The notes beneath the pieces are model-generated. The model saw nothing but the letters and a program-made list of their open reading frames with translations, had not been told where the DNA came from and did no database searches. This document shows positions 32,237 through 44,730 of a stretch of 64,000 nucleotides of DNA, in pieces. The position numbers and the translations under genes are program-made. How positions within the stretch are numbered: position 1 is the stretch's first letter; each line of letters starts with the position of its first letter. This stretch comes from Basidiobolus meristosporus CBS 931.73. Lineage: Eukaryota > Basidiobolomycota > Basidiobolomycetes > Basidiobolales > Basidiobolaceae. Location of the stretch: NCBI GenBank assembly GCA_002104905.1, contig MCFE01000191.1:1-64000 (forward strand), given 5' to 3'.

Positions 32237-33778
32237 CTATGGCATATCGGTAAGGATGGTGGACAGCATTTCTGAATCCATGGGGATGTAGAGGATCTCC
32301 GTTCCTTCTGAAGACCGTTTGGAGTGGATGATTTTGTGGTCGCGGAACTCGGTGAGCTGGGCGCGGAAGGCAAGGTCGCTGCTCACCAAGAACTTCTCAC
32401 GACACCTACTGTAGTATGAGGTGTACGGGAGACCCAGCTCGTGGCGATTCCCGGATGCTCCATCAGACTCCATGGATATCTGGTATTCTGCAAGCACTCG
32501 GAAGATGCCCTTGGCATTGGAGGTTAAACTGGCCAACACATAGTGGACTCCTCGCACGCTCATGTCCTTCTGTCTGACCATGAGGGAGTTTTCAAAGCTG
32601 GTCTCCACCATGTAGGACTCGTATGTGGTGACGTCGTGCCACACCCAGTTGAATCTTGCGGTCTTGACCGTGTCCCAGAGCATAGCGGCATTGATGTGAT
32701 CGACGGAGGCTATAAGATGAACGTTGGGAACGGCGGCAAGGACACTCAGAAGTGTCTGGACCCGCTCTGTGCGAAGTGAGCCGCCATCGATATTATGAAT
32801 CAATAGATACAGCCGCTCTATGGGTCTATTATCGTTGGTGAAATACTCGTAAATTGATGAGATCTGTTCTTCTGGGGATCCAAGCGATCCATTCTTCTGT
32901 ACTACGTCTTCGATGATTTTCCCTAGGATCTCTTTAATGGAGATGGTTGGGAAGTAGCCATTGACAACCAAAAGCGAGCCATCGGTGAGATAGGATTGCG
33001 CGAACTTGTTCAGCAGCTTTCTTTTTGAGCCGAAGCCGTAAAACAGGATGTTGAAGCCGGATTTCAACTCGAAGTACCACTGGAAAAACTGTTGCTCGTG
33101 AAGGCTCTGCAGCAGCTCGGCCTCCTGGACATGCTTAACTGGGACCGAGCGCAAGGCAGTTATAAAGTCCTTGTGTTCCAGCGTGGGAAGCTTTGATAAA
33201 GTGTTGTTTGATGTTTGCGAACCGCCCTTTCCATGCAAGTCTGAGAAGTAGCGCTCATACCCTTCCTGGTTGTCCATAGGGGTGGCCTCTTCCCCATCAT
33301 CACTAAGCTCAGGCTCACTATTTGACTCCGGATCGACCTCGATTGGTACGGCCGGTTTGGCTTTTCGTCCACGGGTGGTTTTTTGCTCGGGCTCTGGTTC
33401 GACGCTCGCTCTTTCCTTCCCCAAAACCCTACCCTTTTGTGTGTTGCTGAATTGAAACAGGTTCTTGCCGCTGGTCTTGCTCTCAGTAGACTCGGCCTCT
33501 TTGGAGGTGGTCAAGGGCATGTAAATCTCATCATCGTCTTCGATGGTGTGGATTTCCGATTCGGAGGGTTTCTTCTTCGGATCCACGGTCAAACTGGCAA
33601 GAAGCCCGCTTTTTGGACCCTTCAGCACCTCTTTTTCCTGAATGGAGCGACGTGACTTGGGTACTTTCGAGGCATCTTTCTTGTCGACGATATTTATGAT
33701 GTGGTTGGGGATTTCATCGTTGGTTTGGTAGAGTATCGGGAGGATACGCCCTTCCTCAAGGTCCATAGGTTCTGACAT
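32237..33778 (-). CDS. ORC2: Origin recognition complex subunit 2
   Basis: This is a single exon of 513 residues. The first ~160 residues are charged and low in complexity (acidic, with RGRK AT-hook-like TTRGRKAKP). The conserved ORC2 region then runs from KDFITALRSVPVKHV through FFQWYFELKSGFNILFYGFG, GSKRKLLNKFA, VVNGYFPTISIKEIL, LYLLIHNIDGGSLR, LIASVDHINAAMLWD and FNWVWHDVTTYESY to a winged-helix C terminus. ORC2 is an AAA-like subunit lacking a true Walker A lysine site; in the ORC ring it helps load MCM at replication origins. The length fits the family. The lack of introns is unusual next to its intron-rich neighbours. The gene is divergent to PUS1 (242 bp apart). Confidence 0.95.
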   Translation of the reverse strand: MSEPMDLEEGRILPILYQTNDEIPNHIINIVDKKDASKVPKSRRSIQEKEVLKGPKSGLLASLTVDPKKKPSESEIHTIEDDDEIYMPLTTSKEAESTESKTSGKNLFQFSNTQKGRVLGKERASVEPEPEQKTTRGRKAKPAVPIEVDPESNSEPELSDDGEEATPMDNQEGYERYFSDLHGKGGSQTSNNTLSKLPTLEHKDFITALRSVPVKHVQEAELLQSLHEQQFFQWYFELKSGFNILFYGFGSKRKLLNKFAQSYLTDGSLLVVNGYFPTISIKEILGKIIEDVVQKNGSLGSPEEQISSIYEYFTNDNRPIERLYLLIHNIDGGSLRTERVQTLLSVLAAVPNVHLIASVDHINAAMLWDTVKTARFNWVWHDVTTYESYMVETSFENSLMVRQKDMSVRGVHYVLASLTSNAKGIFRVLAEYQISMESDGASGNRHELGLPYTSYYSRCREKFLVSSDLAFRAQLTEFRDHKIIHSKRSSEGTEILYIPMDSEMLSTILTDMP

Positions 33779-34020
33779 GCCAACTGCGAACGAAGGTGCA
33801 GGGAAACCGCTATCGAGTCTGAGAAATTTGGGAGGGATTTTTGTTTTGATTAGCGATAGATATTGATGGACAAGACAACGACAACAATCATTTGGATCGT
33901 TTGAAAAACATTGATGGGTGGGCTGATGGAGGCCTAAATAAAAAGAAACCCAAGTAAATTAATTGGCGTAAATAAAAAAATTCCCTGGCATACGTGCTTT
34001 CGGCCGGTACCTAGTGATAC

Positions 34021-35808
34021 ATGAGTTCGGATAGCGCGCAACCACCGACGGTTGACAGCCAAACCACTGCCGTTGCGGAGAACACGCCGGATGAACCGGT
34101 CGCGAAAAAGAGAAGGGGGAACAATTTAACTCACAAAGATAGACGCGAATTCTTTCAAAAACATCGCACTCGAAAACAACAGGATGGTGTACGGAACAGA
34201 GAGAGAAAGTCAAGAGACGATGACTCGGAAGAGGAGGATGAGGAGGGGGATAGTACGAAGCCAAATGCTCTGAGGAGGCCAAAGAAAAAGGTTGCCTTGC
34301 TTCTCGGTTTCTGCGGGACCGAATACCAAGGAATGCAGAGGTACTTGCTGGCCTCTCTGGGCGTGTTTCACCGAAAGCCATGATTAATCGGTTCTTTTCC
34401 CAACAAAAGCAACCCTAACGCTAAGACCATCGAGGGGGAGCTTTTCAAAGGCCTTGTGAAAGCGGGCGCTATTTCGCAAGAGAATGCAGACGATATGAAG
34501 AAGGTACCGGGTGAAGGATTGGGCGTGTTTCGTAAACGTTGATCATTTAGTTGTCGGGATAGGTCGGATTAACGCGGGCAACAAGAACAGACAAAGGCGT
34601 TCATGCTGCAGGTCAACTGGTTTCGTTGAAGCTGATCGTAGAGGATTCTGATATACTAGAGAAGATCAACGAAAGCCTACCAGAGGATATTCGCGTTTGG
34701 GGTCGGTTACAACTCACCCAAGGTTATCATGTGCAAGTGATTCTTACGTGGTTGGTATTCTAGGATATATTCCTGTGATCAAGACGTTTCATGCCAAAAC
34801 CCTTTGTGACTCGCGTGTCTACGAATATCTCCTACCGACTTATGTGCTTGCACCGCCCAACACAAGCGTTGACCTTTCTATCCCTCAGCAGCAGCGCACT
34901 GTGCAGCCTACATCCGAGGAGGAGTTTCTAGCTAAAAAGGGCTATCGGGTGTCTGCGGATCAACTAGAAAGGATCAAGGGAATGTTAAGCAGATATGTCG
35001 GCACACATAACTATCACAACTACACCGTAGGTAAATCCTACGAAGACAAAAGCGCGAATCGATACATCATCAGCTTCCAGGTAACATTGTACAGTTCGGC
35101 AACTTGTATACAATCCGCTCAGACAAAGTTAATGTCTTAGTGTGGCGAGCCAACGCTCATCAATGACATGGAATGGCTGAGTTTCAGGATTCACGGGCAA
35201 TCCTTCATGATCCATCAGATCCGAAAGATGATGGGTAGGATTGGATTATCCATTCATTCTCTGTTCAATCTCTGTTCATTCTTATTATCTGATCATACAT
35301 CAACTGACATGGTTCCACCAAGGAATGATCATTTTGACCATCCGCACAGGTAGTTCTCTCGAGTTGGTTGAGCGGAGCTTTGGCCAAGTAAAGATGAATA
35401 TCCCTAAGGCACCGGGGCTGGGCCTACTCTTGGAAGAGGTATGCAACAACCATCGCTCATCCGCACTATCCTCCATCTGACCCAGTTATTAGCCTGTGTT
35501 TGCGACCTACAACCGCAAATCCTCAGAAAAGGAACGGCCATCAATTAGTTTCGAGGCATACCGGGTAAGTAGTGCGTCCACACCAACTCTCGCTGGATGT
35601 TAACTTCTTTCTAGGAGAACATCGATGCATTCAAGAACACTCACATCTATCCCTCGATCGTTCACACGGAATGCCAGGAGAAACAGTAAGTGGTCTGTTC
35701 TGGACTCGGTAGCAACCATGGCTAATTTACGTGTGGGCTAGATTTGATCAGTGGATCGGAGCAATAGACACTTTTCCTGAGAGTTATGCTGAATATTTAA
35801 ATGTATAG
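34021..35808 (+). CDS. PUS1: tRNA pseudouridine synthase, Pus1/TruA family
   Basis: Nine exons (34021-34340, 34410-34503, 34563-34701, 34764-35080, 35141-35234, 35323-35438, 35493-35564, 35615-35685, 35742-35808) sum to 1290 nt, or 429 residues. The basic N terminus includes [19 protein letters not shown], a likely nuclear signal. The core holds [14 protein letters not shown], the catalytic Asp in [13 protein letters not shown] (about D148), [18 protein letters not shown]-like [13 protein letters not shown], and the C-terminal [17 protein letters not shown], continued across the exon 5-6 junction by [10 protein letters not shown]. Pus1 isomerises uridines at several positions in nuclear and mitochondrial tRNAs and in some mRNA and snRNA sites. 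All introns are GT-AG, 50-88 bp. Confidence 0.94.
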
Positions 35809-36046
35809 CAAGCGCATACTCTTACAATCGGAGAATTGCCACTAACCATGATAGCCCGAATAAATTTGGTCGTCTTCTACGTCATGTTAAAGGAGAAGTA
35901 CAGGAGCATTGACGTATCCTATATTTATTGATGATGGCTTCTACAATAACCCAAGCAAATCACCGAGGATAATGCCATTTGATAATGCATGTGGTGTGCT
36001 ATAAATGATAGATGTTCGATCACCTCGAAGTTGATGATTAGTAAAC

Positions 36047-38101
36047 ATGTCAGCATCTCAGTTACACAGCAGAGTAATGTCGGCGGTGTTGATTTGCTCA
36101 TGGGCCCTAGGCACATCCTCCATAGGGTGTGACTCGCCAATTTACTGCCCCGGCCCGCTGCTGGACAGGATCCAGAAGGCCCAGCTGTTTCCTGATTCCA
36201 AGACATTTGTCGACAAGGTATCTATTCACGTAACACTGCTCTCTCATCACCCATGACCTAAGTGGATTTCCATGAGCCCACCTCGAAGCCCTTGGATCAA
36301 GTTTTGGCCGCTTACGACTCGCTCTCTGCCACGGCAGATACCAACAGCATCAGCCAATTCGTCCAGGAGAACTTCCTGGAGCCCGGGATCGAGCTGGTTC
36401 CGGCTGATTTACCTGAGTATAGAGACCAACCGGAATTCTTGAACAACATCCAAGATAAGGTTCTTCGAGGTTGGGGACAGATTGTTCATAGCTACTGGAA
36501 GAAGCTGACTAGGCGCATGGACAAGTCATTCTTGTGCAAGGGTTGTGTAACCTCATTGTTGGACATCAGCAGACCATTTGTCGTTCCAGGTGGTCGGTTC
36601 CGGGAAATCTATTACTGGTAAACCAATTACCCTACCAGATCATTGCCAGCGCATTGCTCAGTGGTTCTAAACATATGCTTCTGAAGGGATACCTACTTTG
36701 TGATGGAGGGCCTGCTACTGAGCGAGCTCCATGGGACTGCGAGAAACATGATCGAGAACTTCCTGGATATCGTCGACGTATATGGCTTTATGCGTATGTG
36801 TTCGGTTCAATGGATTTCCTTATTCGTACGAGCATTCACATTAAACTCGCACCGTCTCCTTTAGCCAACGGAGCACGCGTCTACTACCTCAACCGTTCGC
36901 AGCCTCCGATGCTAACTCAGATGGTCAAGATCTACTACGAAAAAACCCGGGATTTGGATCTGCTTAGGCGTGCGCTACCAATTCTCGATAAAGAGTATCA
37001 GTTTTGGGAGAAAAATCATACCATCCTCATAGACCGTGGGGAAGAATACCGTCTGAGCCACTACAATTCAGTCAACCAGCACCCACGCCCGGAAGCATAC
37101 ATTGAGGATCACCTTACTGTAGAAGGCTCCAACCTCACGGTGGAAGAGAGGAAGGCTCTATATTCCGATATTGCAACCGGTGCAGAGAGCGGTGAGGGAC
37201 AACCAGATTTATGCTTCCATACATATCAAGTGCTAACAGGTGCAATCCAGGCTGGGACTACAGTGTCAGGTGGTTGAGATCGTTCTCTGCGGGTACCAAG
37301 CCTGGCCCGGCGATTCTTCGCACATTGAATGCCCGCAAGATAGTTCCTGCTGACCTGAACGCCATCCTCTATCAAAACGAAATGACCCTGGCGGATTTCC
37401 ACAAGATTCTACCCAGTGGGCAACCCAACAATCGGATCCAGTACTATACCGCCGCTGCCCGGGTTCGCAGAAAGAATATGCTCAAGCTTATGTGGGACGA
37501 GACCGACCTTCAGTACTACGACTTCAACGTCACCAGCGGTTCCGTGCAGAAATTGTTTACCCCCTCAAACTACTGGCCGCTTTGGGCCGAAATCTTTCCT
37601 GACGGCTTCTTCTCCAGGCCCCACAAGGCGCTGAGAGCCTTTTCCATGGTGGAACAGTTTGCCAAGAGGTTTGCCGCAGGTATACCGGCCACCGACGTAA
37701 ATACTTCGTTGCAGTGGGATTTCCCCAATGCCTGGCCTCCACTGCAGTATGTCCTTATGAAGTCAGTGGTAACTGTGCGTGATCACGTGAAAGACAAGAC
37801 AGTCAGGAAGAAGCTGGGTGACCTGGGGCTAATGTTGGCCCAACGTATGATAGACGCTGCATTTTGTGGTTGGAGGAAGACCGGGGGATCTATTCCAGGA
37901 ATTCTAGAGAAGTTGCCCGGAAGCAACGACACCGGGCATATGTTTGAAAAGTATGATATCATGAAGCTAGGGGTGGCAGGAGGAGGTGGTGAATACGAAG
38001 TTCAGGATGGGTTCGGTTGGACAAATGGGGTTAGCCTTTGGACGCTGAACACCTGGGGAGACAGATTGAAATACCCTACAGATTGTAATGCGGGACAGTA
38101 G
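36047..38101 (+). CDS. Secreted trehalase, glycoside hydrolase family 37
   Basis: Five exons (36047-36217, 36289-36617, 36687-36793, 36865-37191, 37251-38101) sum to 1785 nt, or 594 residues. A hydrophobic leader (SAVLICSWALGTSSIG, about 12-27) indicates secretion; Met11 is an alternative start. GH37 landmarks are SKTFVDK followed by PLDQVLAAY, signature 1 PGGRFREIYYWDTYF (joined across intron 2, about 160-174), PNGARVYYLNRSQPP (across intron 3), WDYSVRW, signature 2 QWDFPNAWPPLQ (about 465) and GEYEVQDGFGWTNG (about 558). The enzyme splits trehalose into two glucoses. The signal peptide and lack of a calcium-binding N-terminal domain make it the acid/extracellular rather than the neutral cytosolic type. 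Intron 1 ends at the AG at 36288; an earlier AG at 36262 breaks the frame. Confidence 0.94.
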
Positions 38102-38348
38102 CTCACCTGAATGCCAGATAGACTTGTTTGATCATCAAAGCAGCACATAGATTGTACCTTGGCTCCATCACCAGTTCTTAGATTCACTAGTCAATTTCAG
38201 GTGGATTCCTAAGCATGATTCGATAAAATAAATAACAATTGCCTAAATTTCTATAGGCCCATTACGATGACCTCATCGAAATGCGTATGTGTGAGCTTCG
38301 TTGCTAATACAAATCTCTGAAAACCACCTGGTGCATATTGTCTAAAAT

Positions 38349-41300
38349 ATGAACAGCACTTTTCAACTCTCGGCATCCCTGCAAGGACACGAACTTGACG
38401 TACACACTTTGTCCCGTAGTAGTAACCCCTCCTATTTCCAGCTAACATCGCTCTCTGTAGGTCCGTGCTGTCTTCAGCCCGCGCGAAGACTTGGTCGTTT
38501 CAGCTTCCAGAGACAAAACCGTAAGAACCTGGTCCAGGGTGGGTGCAAATTCGTTCAATCAAGAGAAAGTCCTGTTGGGCCACCAACATTACGTGAACTC
38601 CCTAGCCTACTTCGAGCCCAGCGATGACAATCCAAACGGTAACTTTGGTATTCCCGTAGGTTGTCTTGGAACTTGACTGACTCTGTCTGGCCTCGAAAGG
38701 GTTAATAATAAGCGGAAGCAGCGACAAGTTGATAAATATCAGCGACCCTGATAAGCCCGAGGAGCCTCTATATTCGTTGATTGGACATGAGGAGAATATA
38801 TGCGCGCTTTCGACGTACAACAATAGCGTTATTGTATCTGGTTCCTGGGACAAGTGAGTTTCAAGCGACATCCTTTTCACCCAAAGTTGCCGTTTTCCAA
38901 CATTTTTGACCCGGCAGAACTGCAAAGGTATGGAAGGATTGGACCTGCGCTTACACCTTAAAGGGCCACACACAAGCGGTTTGGGCGGTTCTTGCAGTTG
39001 ACGAAGAAACGGTGATTACCGGTTAGTATAGATTCATCGAACCCTGTCCTAGATTACAATGCTGACAAAGTTGAATAGGATCTGCCGACAAAACCATCAA
39101 GATTTGGAAGTCTGGCAAATGTGTCAATACCCTCCAAGGTCATACCGACAGCGTAAGAGGGTTGGCCCTTGTACCCGGTGTCGGCTTCCTCTCCTGCAGC
39201 AATGACAGGTAACAAATCCTGCGAATCCCTGTATTCAACAACGCCATGATTCATGTGATGCTTTTTACTAGCTCACTTCGTCTTTGGTCATTTGCCGGAG
39301 AGTGCCTTCAAGAGATGAGTGGACATACCTCTTTTGTCTATTCCGTTGCTGTCCTACCATCTGGAGAGTTCGTTTCGTGCGGAGAAGATCGTTCTCTTCG
39401 TATCTGGAAAGGTACGAAAGCCTTCATAGGATCCTCACTCGCATCCACTCACACTTGAATTAGAGTTCCAATGCATCCAAACCATCATGCATCCCGCCAC
39501 CTCTGTTTGGTGCGTGGCCACTTCGCCAAACGGAGACGTCATATCTGGAAGCAGTGATGGTGTTGTCCGCGTGTTTACCCGCGCCGAGGAAAGATACGCT
39601 GAACCAGACAAGCTAAAGGTAACGTATGTTTGGTAGACATTCTGAAAAGAACAAGTCGAGTAACTGAATTTCCGGTCAAACAGAAATACAACGATCAAGT
39701 TGCCTCATTCGCTATTCCATCGTATGGTTGATTCTTCTATTAAGTGTAAGCGTTTTACCAATGCCATCCATTTGTAGAAACCAAGTCGGAGATGTGAAGA
39801 AAGATCAGCTCCCAGGACCCGAAGCGCTGCAAAACCCAGGTACATCTTCCTCTAGAGCGATGCCCGGAATCTGTGGCCAACCACCTTTTTGCAAATGACA
39901 GGGAAGAAAGATCAACAAGTGCTAATGGTCCGAGTAGGTGACAAGGTTGAAGCCCATCAGGTCAGTAGAGCAAACCAAGTGAATGTTCGCGGGAATGTTC
40001 GCGGACAAGCATGTAACCAAATACTATGCTATTAGTGGAACCAAGGGGCCAAAACTTGGGAAAAGATTGGAGAGGTTGTTGATGCCATCGGTCAAAACCG
40101 GAAGCAGTTATATGAGGGCGTTGAATATGACTACGTCTTTGATATTGACGTGGGAGATGGAATGCCTACATTGAAGCTCCCCTATAACGTTACTGGTACT
40201 CCTCAGCTGACGATGCTCTTCTTTAGATCCATTAATTTGACCTTCAACCTACTCAATCTACAGAAAATCCATACAGCGTAGCCCAGCAATTTTTGTTCAA
40301 ACACGAGCTGCCACAGTCATTCCTGGACCAGGTTGCCAACTTCATCATTCAAAATGCTGAAGGGATCAGCATAAGTAACGAAACCCCTTTATCCGACCCT
40401 TATACAGGTAACCACCATGGCCACTTTTTTGCGACCGATCTTTGATGCTAACGAGGTGTGTATAAACTAAAGGTGGCTCCAGATATATTCCCGGAAGACA
40501 ACAGGTGAGCAACCGCTGCTCTTTATGTAGTAGAGCTTTAGTAACCTTTGTTACAGGCCCAGAGCAACCCTCAGCAATTTATAAACCCCGATCCATTCAC
40601 TGGTAGATTCACTTTGTAGTTCGTACAGAAATCCACTATGTATTCACTCTTTCTGCCTAAGGTTCCGCCGCATATGTGCCTCAACAGGTATGCTAATGAA
40701 TACATGTAAACGTTCCGCTGCGGTTTCTGTACTAACCGCCATCATCTCTGAAGCCTGCCTCCACTCAACCCAGTAACAGTACCCAGATCCCCAATGCAAG
40801 TGTACTCGTATATTGAAGCCTTATCTCGGGAAACTTACTTTTTGTCTCCAGCGTGTTTATCTCTCATTGAAGCAAGCCAACCTTGGCCAAGTATTCAACA
40901 AAATCTCCAGCTTGAACGATGACCTTGTCTCCAAACAGGTAGGAATCACCCAACTCATCACCCACCCGAGTTTCTTACCTTTTTTGGCAACTTTGTAGCA
41001 GACCGACATTTCATTGAGCAATGATGAGCTGCAAGTCTTGCGCTCCGCAGTGGACCAGCTGACTAACGCCAAAGCTGTCGACCTAGCAATGCTTCAGGTG
41101 ATTTGCAAAATCTCCTCCCAATGGCCGGCCGAAATCCGATTCCCTGGTAAGTGGGCCTGGTTTCGATAACTATTCCCTTGCTGGCCACTTAGCATTCATC
41201 CATCAAAGGGCTGGACTTGCTACGCCTCTGCGTCCTTGATCCTGAGAGTCAGAAGCTGTTATCTCAGCAATGTAATCTCGTGGAATTCCTCATACAATGC

Positions 41301-42096
41301 ACTGGTGTGCAAGCATGGACAGCGGGTGCATTGAGTAAGGAGCAAGAGATCAATCTGATGTTTGGCCTTAGAACCTTGGTGAATCTATTCGCCAGCCCGG
41401 AGGGAAAGAAACTGACATTTGATCTGAGAAATCAAGTAATGCATACCCGGTTTCTCCGACCGATCCTACTTGCTGACAACGCTTTGTGCATTTCAGGTTA
41501 CCCCTTTCTTGACCGAGACTTATGCCAGACTGAACACTAACAACGCGCAACTGTCTCTATCAACGCTGTACCTCAAGTGAGAGCCTGTCATCTGGATCAG
41601 TCCTCGTGGCCACCGATCGTTAACTTCTTCCCACCCATGTAGCTATGCCACACTCATGGGCGAGCAATTCGACGAGGAGTTCGTTCTACAACTAATCTCC
41701 CCTCTACTCGAGGTCAGTGTCCGTAGAACAAAGAGGTTCCAGTGCGCCACGCTAAACCCATCATTTCTAGTATGTGCAAAGTAACATGCAGCCCGAGAGT
41801 CTTTACCGTGCTTTGGTGGCCATTGCTACCCTGGTAAGTTCCCAGTTGCACCTGTCTTCCTGCTGGATGCCTAAGTTGACCCGCTTCTCCCATAGATCAA
41901 AATCAGCCCCACCGGCAAAGAGGCAGCGACCATTATGGAAGCCCAGCGGATCCTGAAAACCATCGCTGATCATGCGAATACCAAGATTCGTAGCATCGCA
42001 AGTATGTGTATTCCTCATTATATTCCCTCCCCCTTCCGTGCTTCAAGTGCTAATCAATGCCGTTCCTGCCTAGGCCAAACCTTGGCTATGCTTTGA
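38349..42096 (+). CDS. DOA1: Ubiquitin-binding Cdc48 cofactor Doa1/Ufd3 (PLAA homolog)
   Basis: The 24 exons start at 38349, 38461, 38700, 38918, 39079, 39272, 39464, 39684, 39778, 39902, 40036, 40264, 40473, 40557, 40662, 40787, 40852, 40999, 41209, 41497, 41643, 41771, 41896 and 42074. They sum to 2298 nt, or 765 residues, all joined in frame. Seven WD repeats (about 1-300; [50 protein letters not shown]) are followed by a PFU ubiquitin-binding domain (about 350-455; [25 protein letters not shown]). Short [15 protein letters not shown] linkers and a C-terminal PUL armadillo domain (about 500-765; [25 protein letters not shown]) complete it. Doa1 works with Cdc48 in ubiquitin homeostasis and ribophagy. 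Exon 16 is only 15 nt. Confidence 0.94.
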
Positions 42097-42427
42097 ATAT
42101 GAGCCCCCCCCAACGGTCCCGCATCATATTCTTAGTTCAGTGTAATATTGCTTTAATCCCAATAAAATGGCGTGACCTCTTCAGATTGTTTGTGTTCTCT
42201 CGTTTCTTGAGCGAAACATACAGTGCCTGGTGTGATCAGGTAATATGGTGTTCGTTGGGTAACTACCAGAGATGATAGACCCAAGCCACAACACGAATAT
42301 TACAATCAGGGGGACGAACCACCACACCGGCAAATCATTGGCCAGATCTCGGCGATATCCGGTTATTAGGTAGGTGGCAATCGCTGTGGATTGCTTTGTG
42401 AAGTAGTAGCAATCCACTAGACTAGTG

Positions 42428-44171
42428 ATGAATTTCGTAGGTGTTGACGTTGGCACTGGGTCGGCCCGCGCTGTGGTGGTCGACGAAAAGGGGGAGCTTC
42501 TCGGGACAGGAGTGTATGAGCTCACCACCTGGAACGCTTCGACCCACTTTTACGAGCAGTCTTCAGAGAATATCTGGGCTTCCTGCTGCAAAGCGGTGAA
42601 GAAGGCCTTAGAGGAGGCGGCAGTTTCCCCCGACACCGTCAAAGGGCTTGGCTTTGACGCCACGTGCTCTCTGGTTGTCCTGGATGCGGACGGGAACCCG
42701 GTGTCTGTGTCCCCAGACACCACGGAGAAGGGAGACGAGAGAAACATTATTCTGTGGATGGACCATAGAGCGAAGGACCAGGCACAGAGGATTACCGAGA
42801 CCAAAAGTGAGGTGCTGAAATTCCTGGGGGGAACGATGTCACTGGAGATGGAGTTACCGAAGATCTTGTGGCTCAAGGAGAACAAGCCGGAGCTTTTCAA
42901 GAGAATGTACTTCTACGACCTGCCAGACTTTCTCACTTTCAAGGCGACCGGCTCCACTACTCGTTCCACTTGCTCCTTGGTGTTCAAATGGTTGTACATA
43001 CCCCCAGAAATTGCCGCAGATACTTCTATGACGAAAGCATGGCTGGGACGACCAGCTTTTTGACTTGATTGGTCTAGCGGACTTGAAGGAGAACGACTAC
43101 ACCCGTATCGGAGGGGTGCCTCAAAGAAATGGGCAGGTCCTGATCGCTGGCCAGAGGGTGGGTGGCCTTAGCGAGCAAGCAGCGAGACAGCTCGGGCTGA
43201 ACCCAGGGACAGCGGTTGGGTCGGCGGTGATTGATGCATATGCTGGATGGGTTGGGACAGTTGGAGCACCATTCACCACAAGGCCAGGTGATGTTGCGGC
43301 TGCCACGGATATCCAGGAGGCGCCCAAACGCCTTGCCCTGATTTGCGGCACATCATCTTGTCATCTGGTCACAAGCCCAGACGCCGTATTTGCCCAAGGG
43401 ATTTGGGGACCGTTTTATTCCTCTTGTCTGCCCACGTTGTGGATGAGCGGAGGTGGGCAAAGTGCGACAGGTAAGCTGATCGACTGGGTGATCGAGAACC
43501 ACAAAGCCTCCCGGGAAGCACGCGAGGAGGCTGCCGCTCAGAGTATCAGCGTTTATCAGTTCCTGAACCAACGACTGGAGCGGTTGAAAACGAAGCGGAA
43601 TGCCTCGAATCTCCCCTCGCTCACGAAGGACTACCACATGATTGCCGACTTCCATGGGAATCGATCACCATTGGCCGACCCAGCGCTTCGTGGAATGGTG
43701 GTTGGCCTGGATCTGGACCCACTGGGCGTTGACAGTCTTGCCCTTCAGTACTATGCCACCATGGAGGCTATCGCGTACAGTACTAAGCAAATCATCGAAG
43801 CACTGAACCAGAACGGGCACTCCGTGGACACCCTATTTATGTCAGGTGGTCTCTGCAAGAATGCAGTGTTTGTTCAGCTTCACGCGGACATCACCGGATC
43901 TCCGGTAGTGCTGCCAAAGTATATCAACAGTGCGGTTGTACTTGGGGCAGCGATCCTTGGGGCTACAGCCTACGGGAGTGGTCATGATAACCTATGGGAC
44001 ACGATGGTCAGCATGAACAAAGCAGACCAAGTGATCCATCCCACCGGAGACGAAGGGGAGCTAGCCATCCACCGACGAAAGTATGAAGTAATGAAACTGA
44101 TGCAACAGCACCAAAAAACGTACCACAGGATTATGTGCGGAAACGGTGGCGGCGGCGGTATCCTACCATAA
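42428..44171 (+). pseudogene. FGGY-family carbohydrate kinase, frameshifted copy
   Basis: This is an intronless duplicate of the 51107 gene, nearly identical over most of its length. The kinase start (VGVDVGTGSARAVVVDEKG) is intact, but one extra base near 43031-43033 (acgaaagcat against acaaagcat in the other copy) shifts the frame and gives a stop at about 43061. The second part continues in another frame from 43065 (DLIGLADLKEND, GLNPGTAVGSAVIDAYAGWV, GTSSCHLV, FMSGGLCKNAVF). The C terminus differs from the intact copy after MKLMQ. Three short blocks (about 42955-43030, 43375-43455, 44100-44171) are clearly diverged while the rest is almost unchanged. Either a decayed copy or a single base-calling error would explain it. 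Confidence 0.8.
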
Positions 44172-44730
44172 CGTGTGCATTCCACCCGATTCCACTCTTG
44201 GCATCCGGGCTGTCGGGACTCCCCTCGCCAATTTGGTGTGGACCCTTCGTGCGGCCGCTGTGGGCGAATTCGTGGATATGATATTCATCAGTTCGGTCAT
44301 TGTCAGGCAGGCCTCCATTTTGATCGAACTTATAGCTTCATGGTTTACCCAAGGCCAAAGCGCCATTACTATTTTTGATCCCAGGGTTGATATGGCAAGA
44401 GGTGTGTCTTGTGTACCTACGGATAGCTTGATGCATCCCAAACCACCCCATTGTTTCTCCAATTCGAATGCATTGATCAACAGACTCGCGAGATCAATTC
44501 CTGACATATCGACAGTGTGCTAAAGCTGCTGAAAGTGACGGCGGGTGCCTGGTGGTGATTGGGAATACCTAGAAGGAAGCAAAATTTTCCCTTGTTGGCA
44601 TGCCACATTTAATCAATATGATTCCACTTTCTAGGAGAGCCTTGTTGTGTTAATGATACGGGTGTCATCCCAAGAATTGGCCAAACCCTTATTAACTAAA
44701 TCTAAAGTTTCTGGTTGAATTGCATGGGAA
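44172..44730. other. Intergenic region after FGGY copy 1
   Basis: A minus-strand frame (44507-44163, 114 codons, start SGIDLASLLINAFELEKQWG) overlaps the FGGY 3' end by 9 bp. Its first ~80 residues look protein-like, but I recognise no family, so it is left uncalled. The remainder is AT-rich. Confidence 0.35.

Noticed and set aside
36218-36230. U12-type GT-AG intron at the trehalase GTATCT donor
   Set aside because: It lacks the CCTT of the U12 donor and there is no TCCTTAAC branch site; ordinary U2 splicing explains it.
36218-36262. Apparent frameshift or 45-bp intron at the first trehalase junction
   Set aside because: Using the AG at 36288 gives a 71-bp intron, a perfect frame and the family sequence VDK|PLDQVLAAY.
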